Part shown: positions 1-5,973 of the stretch, one piece after another
Layout: each line of letters opens with the position of its first letter
How positions within the stretch are numbered: position 1 is the stretch's first letter
Source: Armatimonadota bacterium
GTDB lineage: Bacteria; Armatimonadota; Fimbriimonadia; Fimbriimonadales; ATM1
Assembly: GCA_013816225.1 (NCBI GenBank)
Contig: JACDEQ010000027.1
Span: 1 to 14,388 of the forward strand
DNA: 14,388 bases
Reading direction: 5' to 3'
Program-made: the position numbers and the translations under genes
The notes under the pieces: generated by a model
Seen by the model: the letters and a program-made list of their open reading frames with translations, nothing else
Told to the model about the DNA's origin: nothing
Databases searched by the model: none

Positions 1-278
1 TTCTGTGCCTGGTTCGACAGCCAAATCGCTTCGGTGATCGCGCACGTCCCGAGGCCCGCGATCACGCTCAGCTTTCCGGCGTGCTGCACGGCGAAGCTCA
101 CGAGGTCGCGCTTCTCAGGCGCGGAAAGGCTCGGCCCTTCGCCGTTCGTCCCCGCCGCCACGACGCCGTCCATCCCCTCGGCCTCGTGCCACGCCAGCAG
201 CCGCGCGAAGGCAGGGTAGTCGATCGAGCCGTCTTCGGCGAAAGGCGTGACGATGGCGGTGAATGCGCCGGAGAGCAT
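1..278 (-). CDS. dapA: DapA/NanA-family aldolase (4-hydroxy-tetrahydrodipicolinate synthase-like), N-terminal part
   Basis: Only the first 92 codons are present; the gene runs off the left edge. The family is about 290-300 residues long, so this is the first third of a TIM barrel. Residues 1-20 (MLSGAFTAIVTPFAEDGSID) have the AIVTPF first strand typical of dihydrodipicolinate synthases. The substrate-carboxylate loop is GTNGE at residues 43-47, followed by the VIAGLGT strand. The Schiff-base lysine and the catalytic tyrosine lie outside the window. DapA condenses pyruvate with aspartate semialdehyde in cytosolic lysine and diaminopimelate synthesis. In the classical enzyme the loop reads GTTGE; the Thr-to-Asn change also occurs in other pyruvate aldolases of the superfamily, so the family is firm and the exact reaction is not. 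The ATG at 278-276 has no clear Shine-Dalgarno, but the homology begins right there. Confidence 0.85.
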   Translation of the reverse strand, partial: MLSGAFTAIVTPFAEDGSIDYPAFARLLAWHEAEGMDGVVAAGTNGEGPSLSAPEKRDLVSFAVQHAGKLSVIAGLGTCAITEAIWLSNQAQ

Positions 279-661
279 TGAATATTGTGTATGAGAACCT
301 GCGCCGCGCGCTCTTCAGGGAGAAGGGCGTCTCTAACGGCGCCTTGCCAACACCGGAGGTTTTTACTGTGATCGAATCGAAGCTATTTGCCCTTGCCACG
401 ACGCTGTTCTTTGAGGGCACGATCGCCGCCCTGGCGGACGTCGAAGACACGTGTAGCGGCCTCGCAATAGAGCCTAATAGAATAATGGCCTGCTCGCGGG
501 TCAATGCGGATGCCGAGCGTTGAAGGCGTGTTTATGCACCCATCGGAACAAACAAGGTGCGCCTTCCGTCATATTTCCTGATATAAGACCAGCAATCTTT
601 ACGTAAGAATCGAGTAGGAAGAGGAAAGTGAACGATCCTCATCTCCGAAGGATGGTGTCAA
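279..661. other. Intergenic region between divergent dapA and the P-loop gene
   Basis: These 383 bases contain one candidate small gene (368-523, listed separately) and otherwise no ORF I can support. The minus frame is open over 115-504, but its product resembles nothing I know and it runs through dapA in another frame. The last 60 bases before 662 are purine-rich. No convincing -35/-10 pair or rho-independent terminator is visible. Confidence 0.5.
368..523 (+). CDS. Possible small protein, 51 residues, with hydrophobic N-terminus and two cysteines
   Basis: A GTG start at 368 is preceded by a good Shine-Dalgarno, GGAGG at 355-359, with an 8-base spacer. The predicted product is 51 residues. 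Residues 5-23 are mostly hydrophobic (KLFALATTLFFEGTIAALA) but interrupted by a glutamate. An acidic patch (DVED) and a polar tail with Cys29 and Cys42 follow. It resembles a short exported peptide or the leader-plus-core layout of a peptide precursor, but it has no recognisable leader motif and I do not recognise a family. It lies 138 bases upstream of the P-loop gene, on the same strand. The opposite frame is also open, so it may be chance. The case rests on the ribosome binding site and the location. Confidence 0.3.
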   Translation: MIESKLFALATTLFFEGTIAALADVEDTCSGLAIEPNRIMACSRVNADAER

Positions 662-1714
662 GTGGAAAAGAGAAAAAAGACTGCCTACATTTGTCGGCAG
701 GTCGATGACTGGAGCCTTCAGGCCGATGTCCCTTCGACGTATTGCCCGCAAGTTGGAGACGTGGGTGTTTTCGAGGTCATGCAGATCGGCAAACATCGCA
801 GTATCCAATGCGCTTCAAAGCTCAAGGCTACGATTGTCGAAGGCGACCATATGCTAGGGGCCTTCGGAACCCGGTACGCGACGGCACAGTTCGAAGGCAA
901 CCTCCCCGACAACGTGAATCAAGAGCTCCACATTCTCGGTGCGGGCGGCGTCGTCGGAATCGTTGAGCGAATGCACAGCGCGTACGAAGAGATTGGCCCA
1001 ACGGCAGTTCGGCTGATCGGGCTTGCCGCGGATCACAACGGAAATGTGGTAAATACCAAAGAGTTGATGCAGTGGGAGTTGATCCCCTTCAGCGGCGCTG
1101 CAGCTTCGAAAACGAGGGTTATCCTATCGGTTGGCTCGGCCATGGACAGCGGCAAAACCACCTCTGCGGCTCATCTCGTGCACGGCCTAAAGAGAAGCGA
1201 GTGTACAGTCGCATATGTCAAGTTAACCGGCACCGCGTATTCAAAGGATTGCGACCTCGCTTGGGACATGGGGTCGGATATCGTAGCCGACTTTTCAGAT
1301 TACGGTTTCCCCTCTACCTATATGTGCAGTAAACAGGAGCTGCTATCTCTCTATGAAACCCTCCTGTCGCGCGTTTTGCAGGTTCGGCCTGATTATGTAA
1401 TCATGGAGATCGCCGACGGCTTGTATCAAAGAGAAACCAAGGCCCTCCTGGCAGACCACAGATTTGCGGCAACCATCACCGGAGTAATGTTCTCGGCGGG
1501 CGATAGCATCGCGGCCCTGAGCGGCGCGAGAATGCTAAGTGGACTCGGACTTGGTCCGTCGATTCTCAGTGGACTCTTTTCAGCGAGCCCGATGCTGGTG
1601 CGCGAGGTTAGTGAGAATATCGATGTGCCCGTAATGACGATCGAGGACCTTGGGCTGGCAGGGAACCTGGATATTATCCTTGCGAGATCGCCAACTATGT
1701 TAAGCAAATGTTGA
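662..1714 (+). CDS. Two-domain P-loop NTPase-like protein of unknown function
   Basis: 350 residues, GTG start; the nearest upstream in-frame codon is a stop at 629-631, so this is the first start. AAGGA at 648-652 gives a plausible ribosome binding site. Residues 1-140 form a beta-rich domain (VGDVGVFEVMQIGKH; GAFGTRYATAQFEG; HILGAGGVVGIVERMHS) that I cannot assign. Residues 152-345 look like a P-loop domain: strand VILSVGS, Walker A GSAMDSGKTT (158-167, Lys165), then VAYVKLTGTAYSKD, and a Walker-B-like strand PDYVIMEIADG (243-253). The arrangement resembles SIMIBI-class enzymes (DUF1611, MobB, dethiobiotin synthetase), which often act as ligases, kinases or GTPases. This is fold-level resemblance only. 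There is no signal peptide, so it is probably cytosolic. It ends 3 bases before the ABC membrane gene, so the two are almost certainly co-transcribed. Base composition is richer in A and T than in pnp, suggesting acquisition. Confidence 0.8.
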   Translation: MEKRKKTAYICRQVDDWSLQADVPSTYCPQVGDVGVFEVMQIGKHRSIQCASKLKATIVEGDHMLGAFGTRYATAQFEGNLPDNVNQELHILGAGGVVGIVERMHSAYEEIGPTAVRLIGLAADHNGNVVNTKELMQWELIPFSGAAASKTRVILSVGSAMDSGKTTSAAHLVHGLKRSECTVAYVKLTGTAYSKDCDLAWDMGSDIVADFSDYGFPSTYMCSKQELLSLYETLLSRVLQVRPDYVIMEIADGLYQRETKALLADHRFAATITGVMFSAGDSIAALSGARMLSGLGLGPSILSGLFSASPMLVREVSENIDVPVMTIEDLGLAGNLDIILARSPTMLSKC

Positions 1715-1717
1715 AAT

Positions 1718-2710
1718 ATGCTGCTACGCAGTGAGGACCATTTTGCGAGGGAGCATCTCAAAAGGAATCCTGCTGCGTTTGTCGGAATTGTCGTGTTTGG
1801 CTTTGTCAATAGTTGTGCATCCTTCTTGCTGCCTGTTTCCATCGGCGAGTTCTTTGCGCTGCACTTTCATTCGCAAAGCAGCAAGGCGGCGTTATTGCAG
1901 ACCTTGGGCATTCATGTTGAATCGCTCCAAGCATTCTTTCTTCTATTTGGGGCTGTGTTGATTGCGAAGGCAATCGCGGGTTATATCGAAAATGTCGCTA
2001 CCTTTAGCCAAGGCGAATTGTTCGTAAAGCATCTCAGGGAAAAAGTCTTCGGGTCTCAAATAAATGCCGAGCCAAACTCGAAAGGATCGTATGGGAAATA
2101 CCTGTTGCGATACAGCAACGACATGAAAGCCGTTCAGAATTATTTCTCAAAAGGGATATTGGGCGCCATAAAGAACGGATTATTCTTGTTGACCGGCACT
2201 GCGATGATCGCCGCCATCAACCCGATGCTGACATTGATCCTTCTATCGCTCTTATTGCTTGCAACGGGTGCAATCTATTGCCTTTCCGCGTATCAAAGGC
2301 CCTTCATCAGCACATCCCGCAGCAATCGAAGCAGCTTACTTGCTTTCGTGGCCAGAAGCTTTTCTCGATTCGATAAATTGAAGCAGCGACAACTCGAGCA
2401 GGGGGCGGTAGACGAGTTCAACCGCAGGTCGGTCGACCTTTACGATGCAAATATGCGGTCGAACAAGATTGAGAGCCTGGTCCAAGTCACAAGTGCCTTT
2501 CTAATCTTCGTTATGATAGGCATTGTGCTGTGGCAGATGACGATGCCATATGTGCACATTCGGTCATCCGACGGCGTGATGATAATGCTAATGATCTTGA
2601 TGATGCAGGGCGCTCTGCGGGGACTTCTCCGAGTACCTGCATTCCTCAACAAGGGAAGAATCTCCTTGGAAAAAATCGAGAATATCCTAGTGCAGGGAGT
2701 GACGCCGTAA
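1718..2710 (+). CDS. ABC exporter transmembrane domain protein lacking the ATPase domain
   Basis: 330 residues. The layout matches the membrane half of a type-I ABC exporter. Six hydrophobic segments lie near residues 21-46, 70-90, 147-167, 168-190, 257-277 and 286-306. A long cytoplasmic loop (about 92-145, with YGKYLLRYSNDMKAVQNYF) separates helices 2 and 3, and another (191-255, FSRFDKLKQRQLEQ) separates helices 4 and 5. The chain ends at KGRISLEKIENIL, the linker where a nucleotide-binding domain normally begins. No Walker A, LSGGQ or H-loop follows, either here or downstream. Full half-transporters are about 570-600 residues. So this is either a genuine split transporter needing a partner ATPase elsewhere or a truncated gene. 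The frame is intact, with a clean TAA. The substrate cannot be deduced. It starts 3 bases after the P-loop gene with no strong Shine-Dalgarno, suggesting translational coupling. Confidence 0.8.
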   Translation: MLLRSEDHFAREHLKRNPAAFVGIVVFGFVNSCASFLLPVSIGEFFALHFHSQSSKAALLQTLGIHVESLQAFFLLFGAVLIAKAIAGYIENVATFSQGELFVKHLREKVFGSQINAEPNSKGSYGKYLLRYSNDMKAVQNYFSKGILGAIKNGLFLLTGTAMIAAINPMLTLILLSLLLLATGAIYCLSAYQRPFISTSRSNRSSLLAFVARSFSRFDKLKQRQLEQGAVDEFNRRSVDLYDANMRSNKIESLVQVTSAFLIFVMIGIVLWQMTMPYVHIRSSDGVMIMLMILMMQGALRGLLRVPAFLNKGRISLEKIENILVQGVTP

Positions 2711-2953
2711 AATAAAAGGGGGCCTGCACCTTAAAATTGGCAGCAATAATGAGCGACGCATTCGAAAATGCGGTTCCTGCAGCAAACGATGGATGACGAT
2801 CTGCGCACAAAGATTCGGTACGCACCCAAACTGCACGAGCGTCGCAGGCTCACGCTAATCGAGAGATCTGTGAGCGCGACATCGGCTTGCGCTGGGTGGC
2901 CATTTCGCTCGACGGATAACCGATCGCGAACCCTGCCAACGAGTAATCCGTGA

Positions 2954-3142
2954 CCCGATCGATCGCGCCCGGGCCGCACCACCTCGTTGCCGATGGGTCT
3001 GCTCCCCAAATCTGAAGACATCGCTCCGGACCAGTTCCTGGCCTACTTGCGCAAACCCGACGGTTCCCCCCTGGAGCCCTACTTAACAAACAACTTCGTT
3101 AGCCTCGCATACGACAGGCGACTGGCTCTAGGACTCGACTGA
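2954..3142 (+). pseudogene. Possible 3' remnant of an unidentified gene
   Basis: The frame is open from just after a stop at 2951-2953 to TGA at 3140-3142. From Met at 2993 the 49-residue end looks like real protein: GLLPKSEDIAPDQFLAYLRK, then a Pro/Gly turn, then NNFVSLAYDRRLALGLD. The internal ATG has no Shine-Dalgarno, and the region before it reads like noise in all frames. I therefore read it as the decayed tail of a lost gene rather than a working small gene. I do not recognise the family. Confidence 0.25.
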
Positions 3143-3169
3143 GACCGGCGAGTGCGGAACAAAGGCGTG

Positions 3170-3199
3170 CTACAGTCTTCTGTCTACAGTCTCCAGTCT
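3170..3199 (+). repeat. Short tandem-like direct repeat (CTACAGTCT) upstream of nuoB
   Basis: CTACAGTCT occurs at 3170-3178 and again at 3184-3192, a 14-base period. It is followed by a partial third unit, CCAGTCT, at 3193-3199. The repeat lies 50-75 bases upstream of the nuoB start. It could be a regulator binding site or a simple sequence repeat; the sequence alone does not decide. Confidence 0.5.
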
Positions 3200-3246
3200 A
3201 AAAAGGTATCCTTCGACCGATGCCACGACGAATCGAAGAGATCATT

Positions 3247-3783
3247 ATGCACGACAGCGCGACCCCGGTCATCGGCGGGATCGAGAAGGGTGGCAGCGTG
3301 CTGGTCGCTGCAAAAGACGACATCCTCAACTGGGCGCGTAGCAATGCGCTCTGGCCGCTCACGTTCGGGCTCGCGTGTTGCGCGATCGAAATGATGAGCA
3401 CGGTCGCCTCGCGATTCGATATCTCCCGATTCGGCAGCGAAGCCTTTCGCGCCACACCGAGGCAGGCCGACGTGATGATCGTGGCGGGCAGGGTCAGCAA
3501 GAAGATGGCCCCGGTTTTAAGGCAGATTTATGACCAGATGCCGGAGCCCAAGTGGGTGATCAGCATGGGCGCATGCGCCAGCAGCGGCGGGGTTTACAAC
3601 AACTACGCGATCGTGCAGGGCGTCGACCAGATCGTTCCGGTCGACGTTTACGTTCCTGGCTGCCCGCCCTCGCCGGAGGCGCTTCTTTATGGGATCTTGA
3701 AGCTGCAGGAGAAAATCCGCAACCGCAAGTTCAACAAGGTCATTGAGCTTAAGCCGCGCGAGCAAGAGCAGGTGACGGCTTAG
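3247..3783 (+). CDS. nuoB: NADH-quinone oxidoreductase subunit B (NuoB)
   Basis: 178 residues from ATG 3247. This is the complex I subunit that binds cluster N2, the last iron-sulfur cluster before quinone, at the junction of the peripheral and membrane arms. The sequence follows Thermus Nqo6 closely: WARSNALWPLTFGLACCAIE, then FGSEAFRATPRQADVMIVAG, KKMAPVLRQIYDQMPEPKWV, GACASSGG and VPGCPPSPEAL. The four N2 cysteine ligands are all present: the CC pair (44 and 45), C110 in GACASSG and C139 in PGCPP. AAGAG at 3236-3240, with a 6-base spacer, favours this start. An in-frame ATG at 3220 would add nine residues (MPRRIEEII), with AAGG 13 bases upstream, and is a real alternative. The gene is followed after one base by nuoI, with none of nuoA, C or D nearby. 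Confidence 0.97.
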   Translation: MHDSATPVIGGIEKGGSVLVAAKDDILNWARSNALWPLTFGLACCAIEMMSTVASRFDISRFGSEAFRATPRQADVMIVAGRVSKKMAPVLRQIYDQMPEPKWVISMGACASSGGVYNNYAIVQGVDQIVPVDVYVPGCPPSPEALLYGILKLQEKIRNRKFNKVIELKPREQEQVTA

Positions 3784-3784
3784 A

Positions 3785-4240
3785 ATGTCCGGCGAGATCA
3801 TTCGAGACGTCATCAGGCCGATCCTCTCGGGCCTCGCCATCACGGCCCGCCGCCTGAAGCGCGACAAAGCTACGGTCATGTACCCCGAGCAGAAGCGCGA
3901 ACAGTATCCGCGGACGCGCTGGCGTCATGTCCTTGCCCGGTACGACAACGGACTCGAAAAATGCATCGGCTGTTCCTTGTGCGCGGGCGCTTGTCCAGCT
4001 CGGTGTATTTATGTCGAGTCGGGTGAGAACACGGACGAGAAACGCTTCAGCCCCGGCGAGCGGTACGCGGTGCGCTATGAGATCAACATGCTCCGCTGCA
4101 TCTTTTGTGGATTCTGCCAAGAGGCTTGCCCGACCGGCGCCATTGTCCTCCGCACGGACTTCGAGCTTTCGGATTATCAGCGAGAGGATTTCGTGTATAC
4201 GAAGGAGATGCTCCTGGAGCCGATGGTCATTTCGGACTAG
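3785..4240 (+). CDS. nuoI: NADH-quinone oxidoreductase subunit I (NuoI), two 4Fe-4S ferredoxin
   Basis: 151 residues. The protein carries the N6a and N6b clusters, which pass electrons along the complex I peripheral arm to N2 in NuoB. Two 4Fe-4S motifs are complete: CIGCSLCAGACP (Cys60, 63, 66, 70) and CIFCGFCQEACP (Cys105, 108, 111, 115). An amphipathic N-terminal helix (IIRDVIRPILSGLAITARRL) precedes them and fits docking to the membrane arm. The length is normal for short bacterial NuoI. It starts one base after the nuoB stop. A Shine-Dalgarno AGGTGA lies inside the nuoB 3' end at 3770-3775, so translation is probably coupled. The last 14 bases overlap tail to tail with the doxX-family gene. 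A generic ferredoxin is less likely given the nuoB linkage and the RYAVRYEINMLRCIFCGFC signature. Confidence 0.95.
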   Translation: MSGEIIRDVIRPILSGLAITARRLKRDKATVMYPEQKREQYPRTRWRHVLARYDNGLEKCIGCSLCAGACPARCIYVESGENTDEKRFSPGERYAVRYEINMLRCIFCGFCQEACPTGAIVLRTDFELSDYQREDFVYTKEMLLEPMVISD

Positions 4241-4700
4241 GATCGCGCCCCTTCTTTCCTCCTACCATGCAATCAATGGAGGCCCTTCCGCCTCCTCCGA
4301 TCAGCAGCGCCAAGAGCCCCGCGATGAAGACGAGGTTGACTTCGATTCCCGGAATGCCGAAGATTGGTTGTCCCGCCTCGTTTTGACCGGTCACGTTTAC
4401 AAACGCGAAGCCGCTCGGCCAGTGGACTTTGAACATTGCGAACATCATATTGATGATGAGCGCGAGGGACGCGAGGCTGACCAACGCTCCCAAGATCAGA
4501 GCCGCGCCACCGAAGAACTCGACGATCCCCACAACCCAGGCCATGATTTCCGGCATCGGAACCCTGAGGCCCGCGAGTTGCTTTTCGAAACCGGTGTGGT
4601 GTGCGGCATCGAAAAGCTTGGGAAACCCGTGGTAAATAAACGCGCCGCCCAAGATAAGGCGCAAGGGCATCGGCGCCCAAGAGTTACATGAATTGGCCAT
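4227..4700 (-). CDS. DoxX-family membrane protein
   Basis: 157 residues with four hydrophobic segments, as in the DoxX family. The first carries the family signature LRLILGGAFIYHGFPKLF (residues 13-30). The others lie near 52-73 (MAWVVGIVEFFGGAALILGA), 74-92 and 121-138 (VNLVFIAGLLALLIGGGG). The start at 4700 has a strong Shine-Dalgarno, AGAGGTGA, reading toward the ATG with a 3-base spacer. Family members are inner-membrane proteins linked variously to thiosulfate-quinone oxidation (the archaeal DoxD/DoxX proteins) and to redox stress (mycobacterial DoxX). Nothing here points to one role. The gene is convergent with nuoI, overlapping it by 14 bases, and divergent from gcvH. Confidence 0.88.
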   Translation of the reverse strand: MANSCNSWAPMPLRLILGGAFIYHGFPKLFDAAHHTGFEKQLAGLRVPMPEIMAWVVGIVEFFGGAALILGALVSLASLALIINMMFAMFKVHWPSGFAFVNVTGQNEAGQPIFGIPGIEVNLVFIAGLLALLIGGGGRASIDCMVGGKKGRDPSPK

Positions 4701-4744
4701 CTTTCACCTCTTAACCTGAGAGACGCCGCGCCGGATGGATAGGG

Positions 4745-4753
4745 TGCTAAAAT
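4745..4753 (+). promoter_or_regulatory. Possible extended -10 promoter of gcvH
   Basis: TGCTAAAAT matches the extended -10 form TGnTAnAAT. It lies about 32 bases upstream of the gcvH start, within the 84-base divergent space shared with the doxX-family gene. No -35 of good match is seen at 17 bases (GCCGCG), so the call rests on the -10 alone. Confidence 0.35.
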
Positions 4754-4784
4754 GGCGAATCCGTAGCCACGAGGAGAGTTGTCG

Positions 4785-5156
4785 TTGAATATTCCTGCCG
4801 ACCTTAAATACACGAACAGCCACGAATGGGTGAAGATCGAGGGCGATACCGCCACGATCGGAATCACCGACTACGCCCAGTCCGAATTGGGTGACATCGT
4901 CTACGTGGATTTGCCGTCTCCGGGAAGAATGCTGAAGGCCGGGGACGGTTTCGGAACGGTCGAATCGGTCAAGACTGTTTCGGATATCTATGCACCCGTG
5001 GCGGGGGAGGTCTTGGAGTCGAACGGCGACCTCGAAGGCACGAGCGAACTCCTCAACCAGGATCCCTACGGCAAAGGCTGGCTGGTGAAGGTGCGCGTCG
5101 AAGGTGAGCCCGGGGGTCTCCTGGATGCAGATGCATACAAGGCGCTTTTAGAATAG
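4785..5156 (+). CDS. gcvH: Glycine cleavage system H protein
   Basis: 123 residues, close to the usual 125-130. GcvH is the lipoylated shuttle that carries the aminomethyl group between the P, T and L proteins when glycine is oxidised to CO2, ammonia and methylene-tetrahydrofolate. The fold markers are in order: LKYTNSHEWVKIEGD, IGITDYAQSELGDIVYVDLP, then GTVESVKTVSDIYAPVAGEV, where the ESVK lysine (residue 63) is the lipoylation site, and finally LLNQDPYGKGWLVKV. Two TTG codons compete as start. TTG 4785 sits 8 bases after GGAG (4773-4776), whereas TTG 4779 leaves only 2, so I prefer 4785; the other adds Met-Ser. The gcvT and gcvP genes are not nearby. The DJ-1-family gene follows after 46 bases and may be co-transcribed. 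Confidence 0.96.
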   Translation: MNIPADLKYTNSHEWVKIEGDTATIGITDYAQSELGDIVYVDLPSPGRMLKAGDGFGTVESVKTVSDIYAPVAGEVLESNGDLEGTSELLNQDPYGKGWLVKVRVEGEPGGLLDADAYKALLE

Positions 5157-5202
5157 CTAACCTCGCCACAAGACGCCCATGGATTGCTAAAACTAAACGT
5201 TC

Positions 5203-5778
5203 ATGAAACTTGTGCCAATGAACGTGGGCGTTCTGCTTTTCCCCGGGGTTGAGGAACTCGATTTCGCGGGGCCTTGGGAAGTGCTGGCTTGCACTACCAA
5301 AGTCAAGCCACCCGGTTGCCGTGTGTTTTCTGTCGCCGCCTCCATGGAGCCCATCGTGGCGGCGAACGGCTTGCGAGTAGTCCCTGACTTTGTTATGGCG
5401 GAAGCGCCCGCGCCGGATGTGCTCATTGTTCCCGGCGGGCCTGGCGTCGCGGCAGCGCTCAAAAGCCGTGCCCTCATCGCCTTCGTGCGACATACTGCTG
5501 CGCAGGCTCGGGTCACCGCTTCCGTGTGCACCGGTGCGTTCATTCTCGAGCGCGCCGGACTGCTCTGCGGGCGCCGAGCAACCACCCACGCGTCGGCGCT
5601 AACCCGATTGGGTGCCTGCCCGGGGGTTACGGCTGTATCGGAGCGGTGGGTCGACGAGGGAGAGATCGTCACCTCCGCGGGCGTGTCGGCAGGGATCGAT
5701 ATGGCAATCCATCTCGTAAAAAGGCTATTTGATTCGGCGACGGCGGAGGAGGTGTGCCGCCGCCTCGAGCTTGCTTAG
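5203..5778 (+). CDS. DJ-1/PfpI-family protein (isonitrile hydratase-like)
   Basis: 191 residues, a single glutamine-amidotransferase-like domain. Seen in order: VGVLLFPGVEELDFAGPWEV (8-27, with the LDFAGPWEV segment typical of the AraC-associated and InhA branch), PDVLIVPGGPG (71-81), the nucleophile elbow SVCTGAFILERAGLL (107-121, Cys109), RRATTHA with His129, and the C-terminal TSAGVSAGIDMAIHLV (158-173). The combination SVCTGA plus ATTH is the pattern of isonitrile hydratase and of the sensor domains of AraC-like regulators. There is no helix-turn-helix here, so it is a stand-alone enzyme or chaperone-like protein. Substrate unknown. No good Shine-Dalgarno is present; ATG 5218 (MNVGVLLFPG) is an alternative start that fits the family N-terminus. 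Confidence 0.87.
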   Translation: MKLVPMNVGVLLFPGVEELDFAGPWEVLACTTKVKPPGCRVFSVAASMEPIVAANGLRVVPDFVMAEAPAPDVLIVPGGPGVAAALKSRALIAFVRHTAAQARVTASVCTGAFILERAGLLCGRRATTHASALTRLGACPGVTAVSERWVDEGEIVTSAGVSAGIDMAIHLVKRLFDSATAEEVCRRLELA

Positions 5779-5901
5779 AGCGGGAATATCGGAGGGCCGT
5801 GCAACAGTTCAGGTATGTCGGCTCAGACCTTGACACGATCAGCAATTCATGCAGTCTATTTGACCGGTAAGCCTTACAGATTTGTAGGGAGGAAAATATG
5901 C

Positions 5902-5939
5902 GAACGGTCACACTATCGGATCTACCTGCCTATATAGAT
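5902..5939 (+). promoter_or_regulatory. Conserved upstream element, copy 1
   Basis: The block GAACGGTCACACTATCGGAT (5902-5921), then 11 bases, then TATAGAT (5933-5939). The same pattern lies upstream of the paralogue at 8198-8233 with only two substitutions in the first block and a 9-base spacing. The two-base difference in length breaks any shared reading frame, which argues for a DNA or RNA signal (promoter or operator) rather than a peptide. It is 35-72 bases upstream of the 5974 start. Confidence 0.5.
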
Positions 5940-5973
5940 GTAGGTAAGCCTTGGATTCATAGGAGGAAGTTAC

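Larger units (their letters stand above)
2711..3246. other. Long intergenic region with a possible gene remnant and short direct repeats
   Basis: There are about 535 bases without an intact gene. I searched for the missing ABC ATPase and saw no Walker A, signature or D-loop sequence in any frame. A coding-like remnant (2954-3142) and a short direct repeat (3170-3192) are listed separately. There is no hairpin with a T-run after the ABC gene stop, and no clear promoter for nuoB. Confidence 0.5.

Noticed and set aside
115..504. 129-codon minus-strand frame overlapping the dapA start
   Set aside because: It runs through dapA in another frame, has no family resemblance, and ends in arginine-rich shadow sequence.
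628..708. 26-codon frame from GTG 628 after a purine-rich ribosome-site-like stretch, overlapping the P-loop gene start
   Set aside because: It is short and not protein-like (MNDPHLRRMVSSGKEKK). It could be a leader peptide, but nothing supports that beyond the purine run.
2711..3219. A search for the missing ABC ATPase domain downstream of the membrane protein
   Set aside because: No Walker A, LSGGQ-like signature or H-loop was found in any frame; only a non-ABC-like remnant is present.
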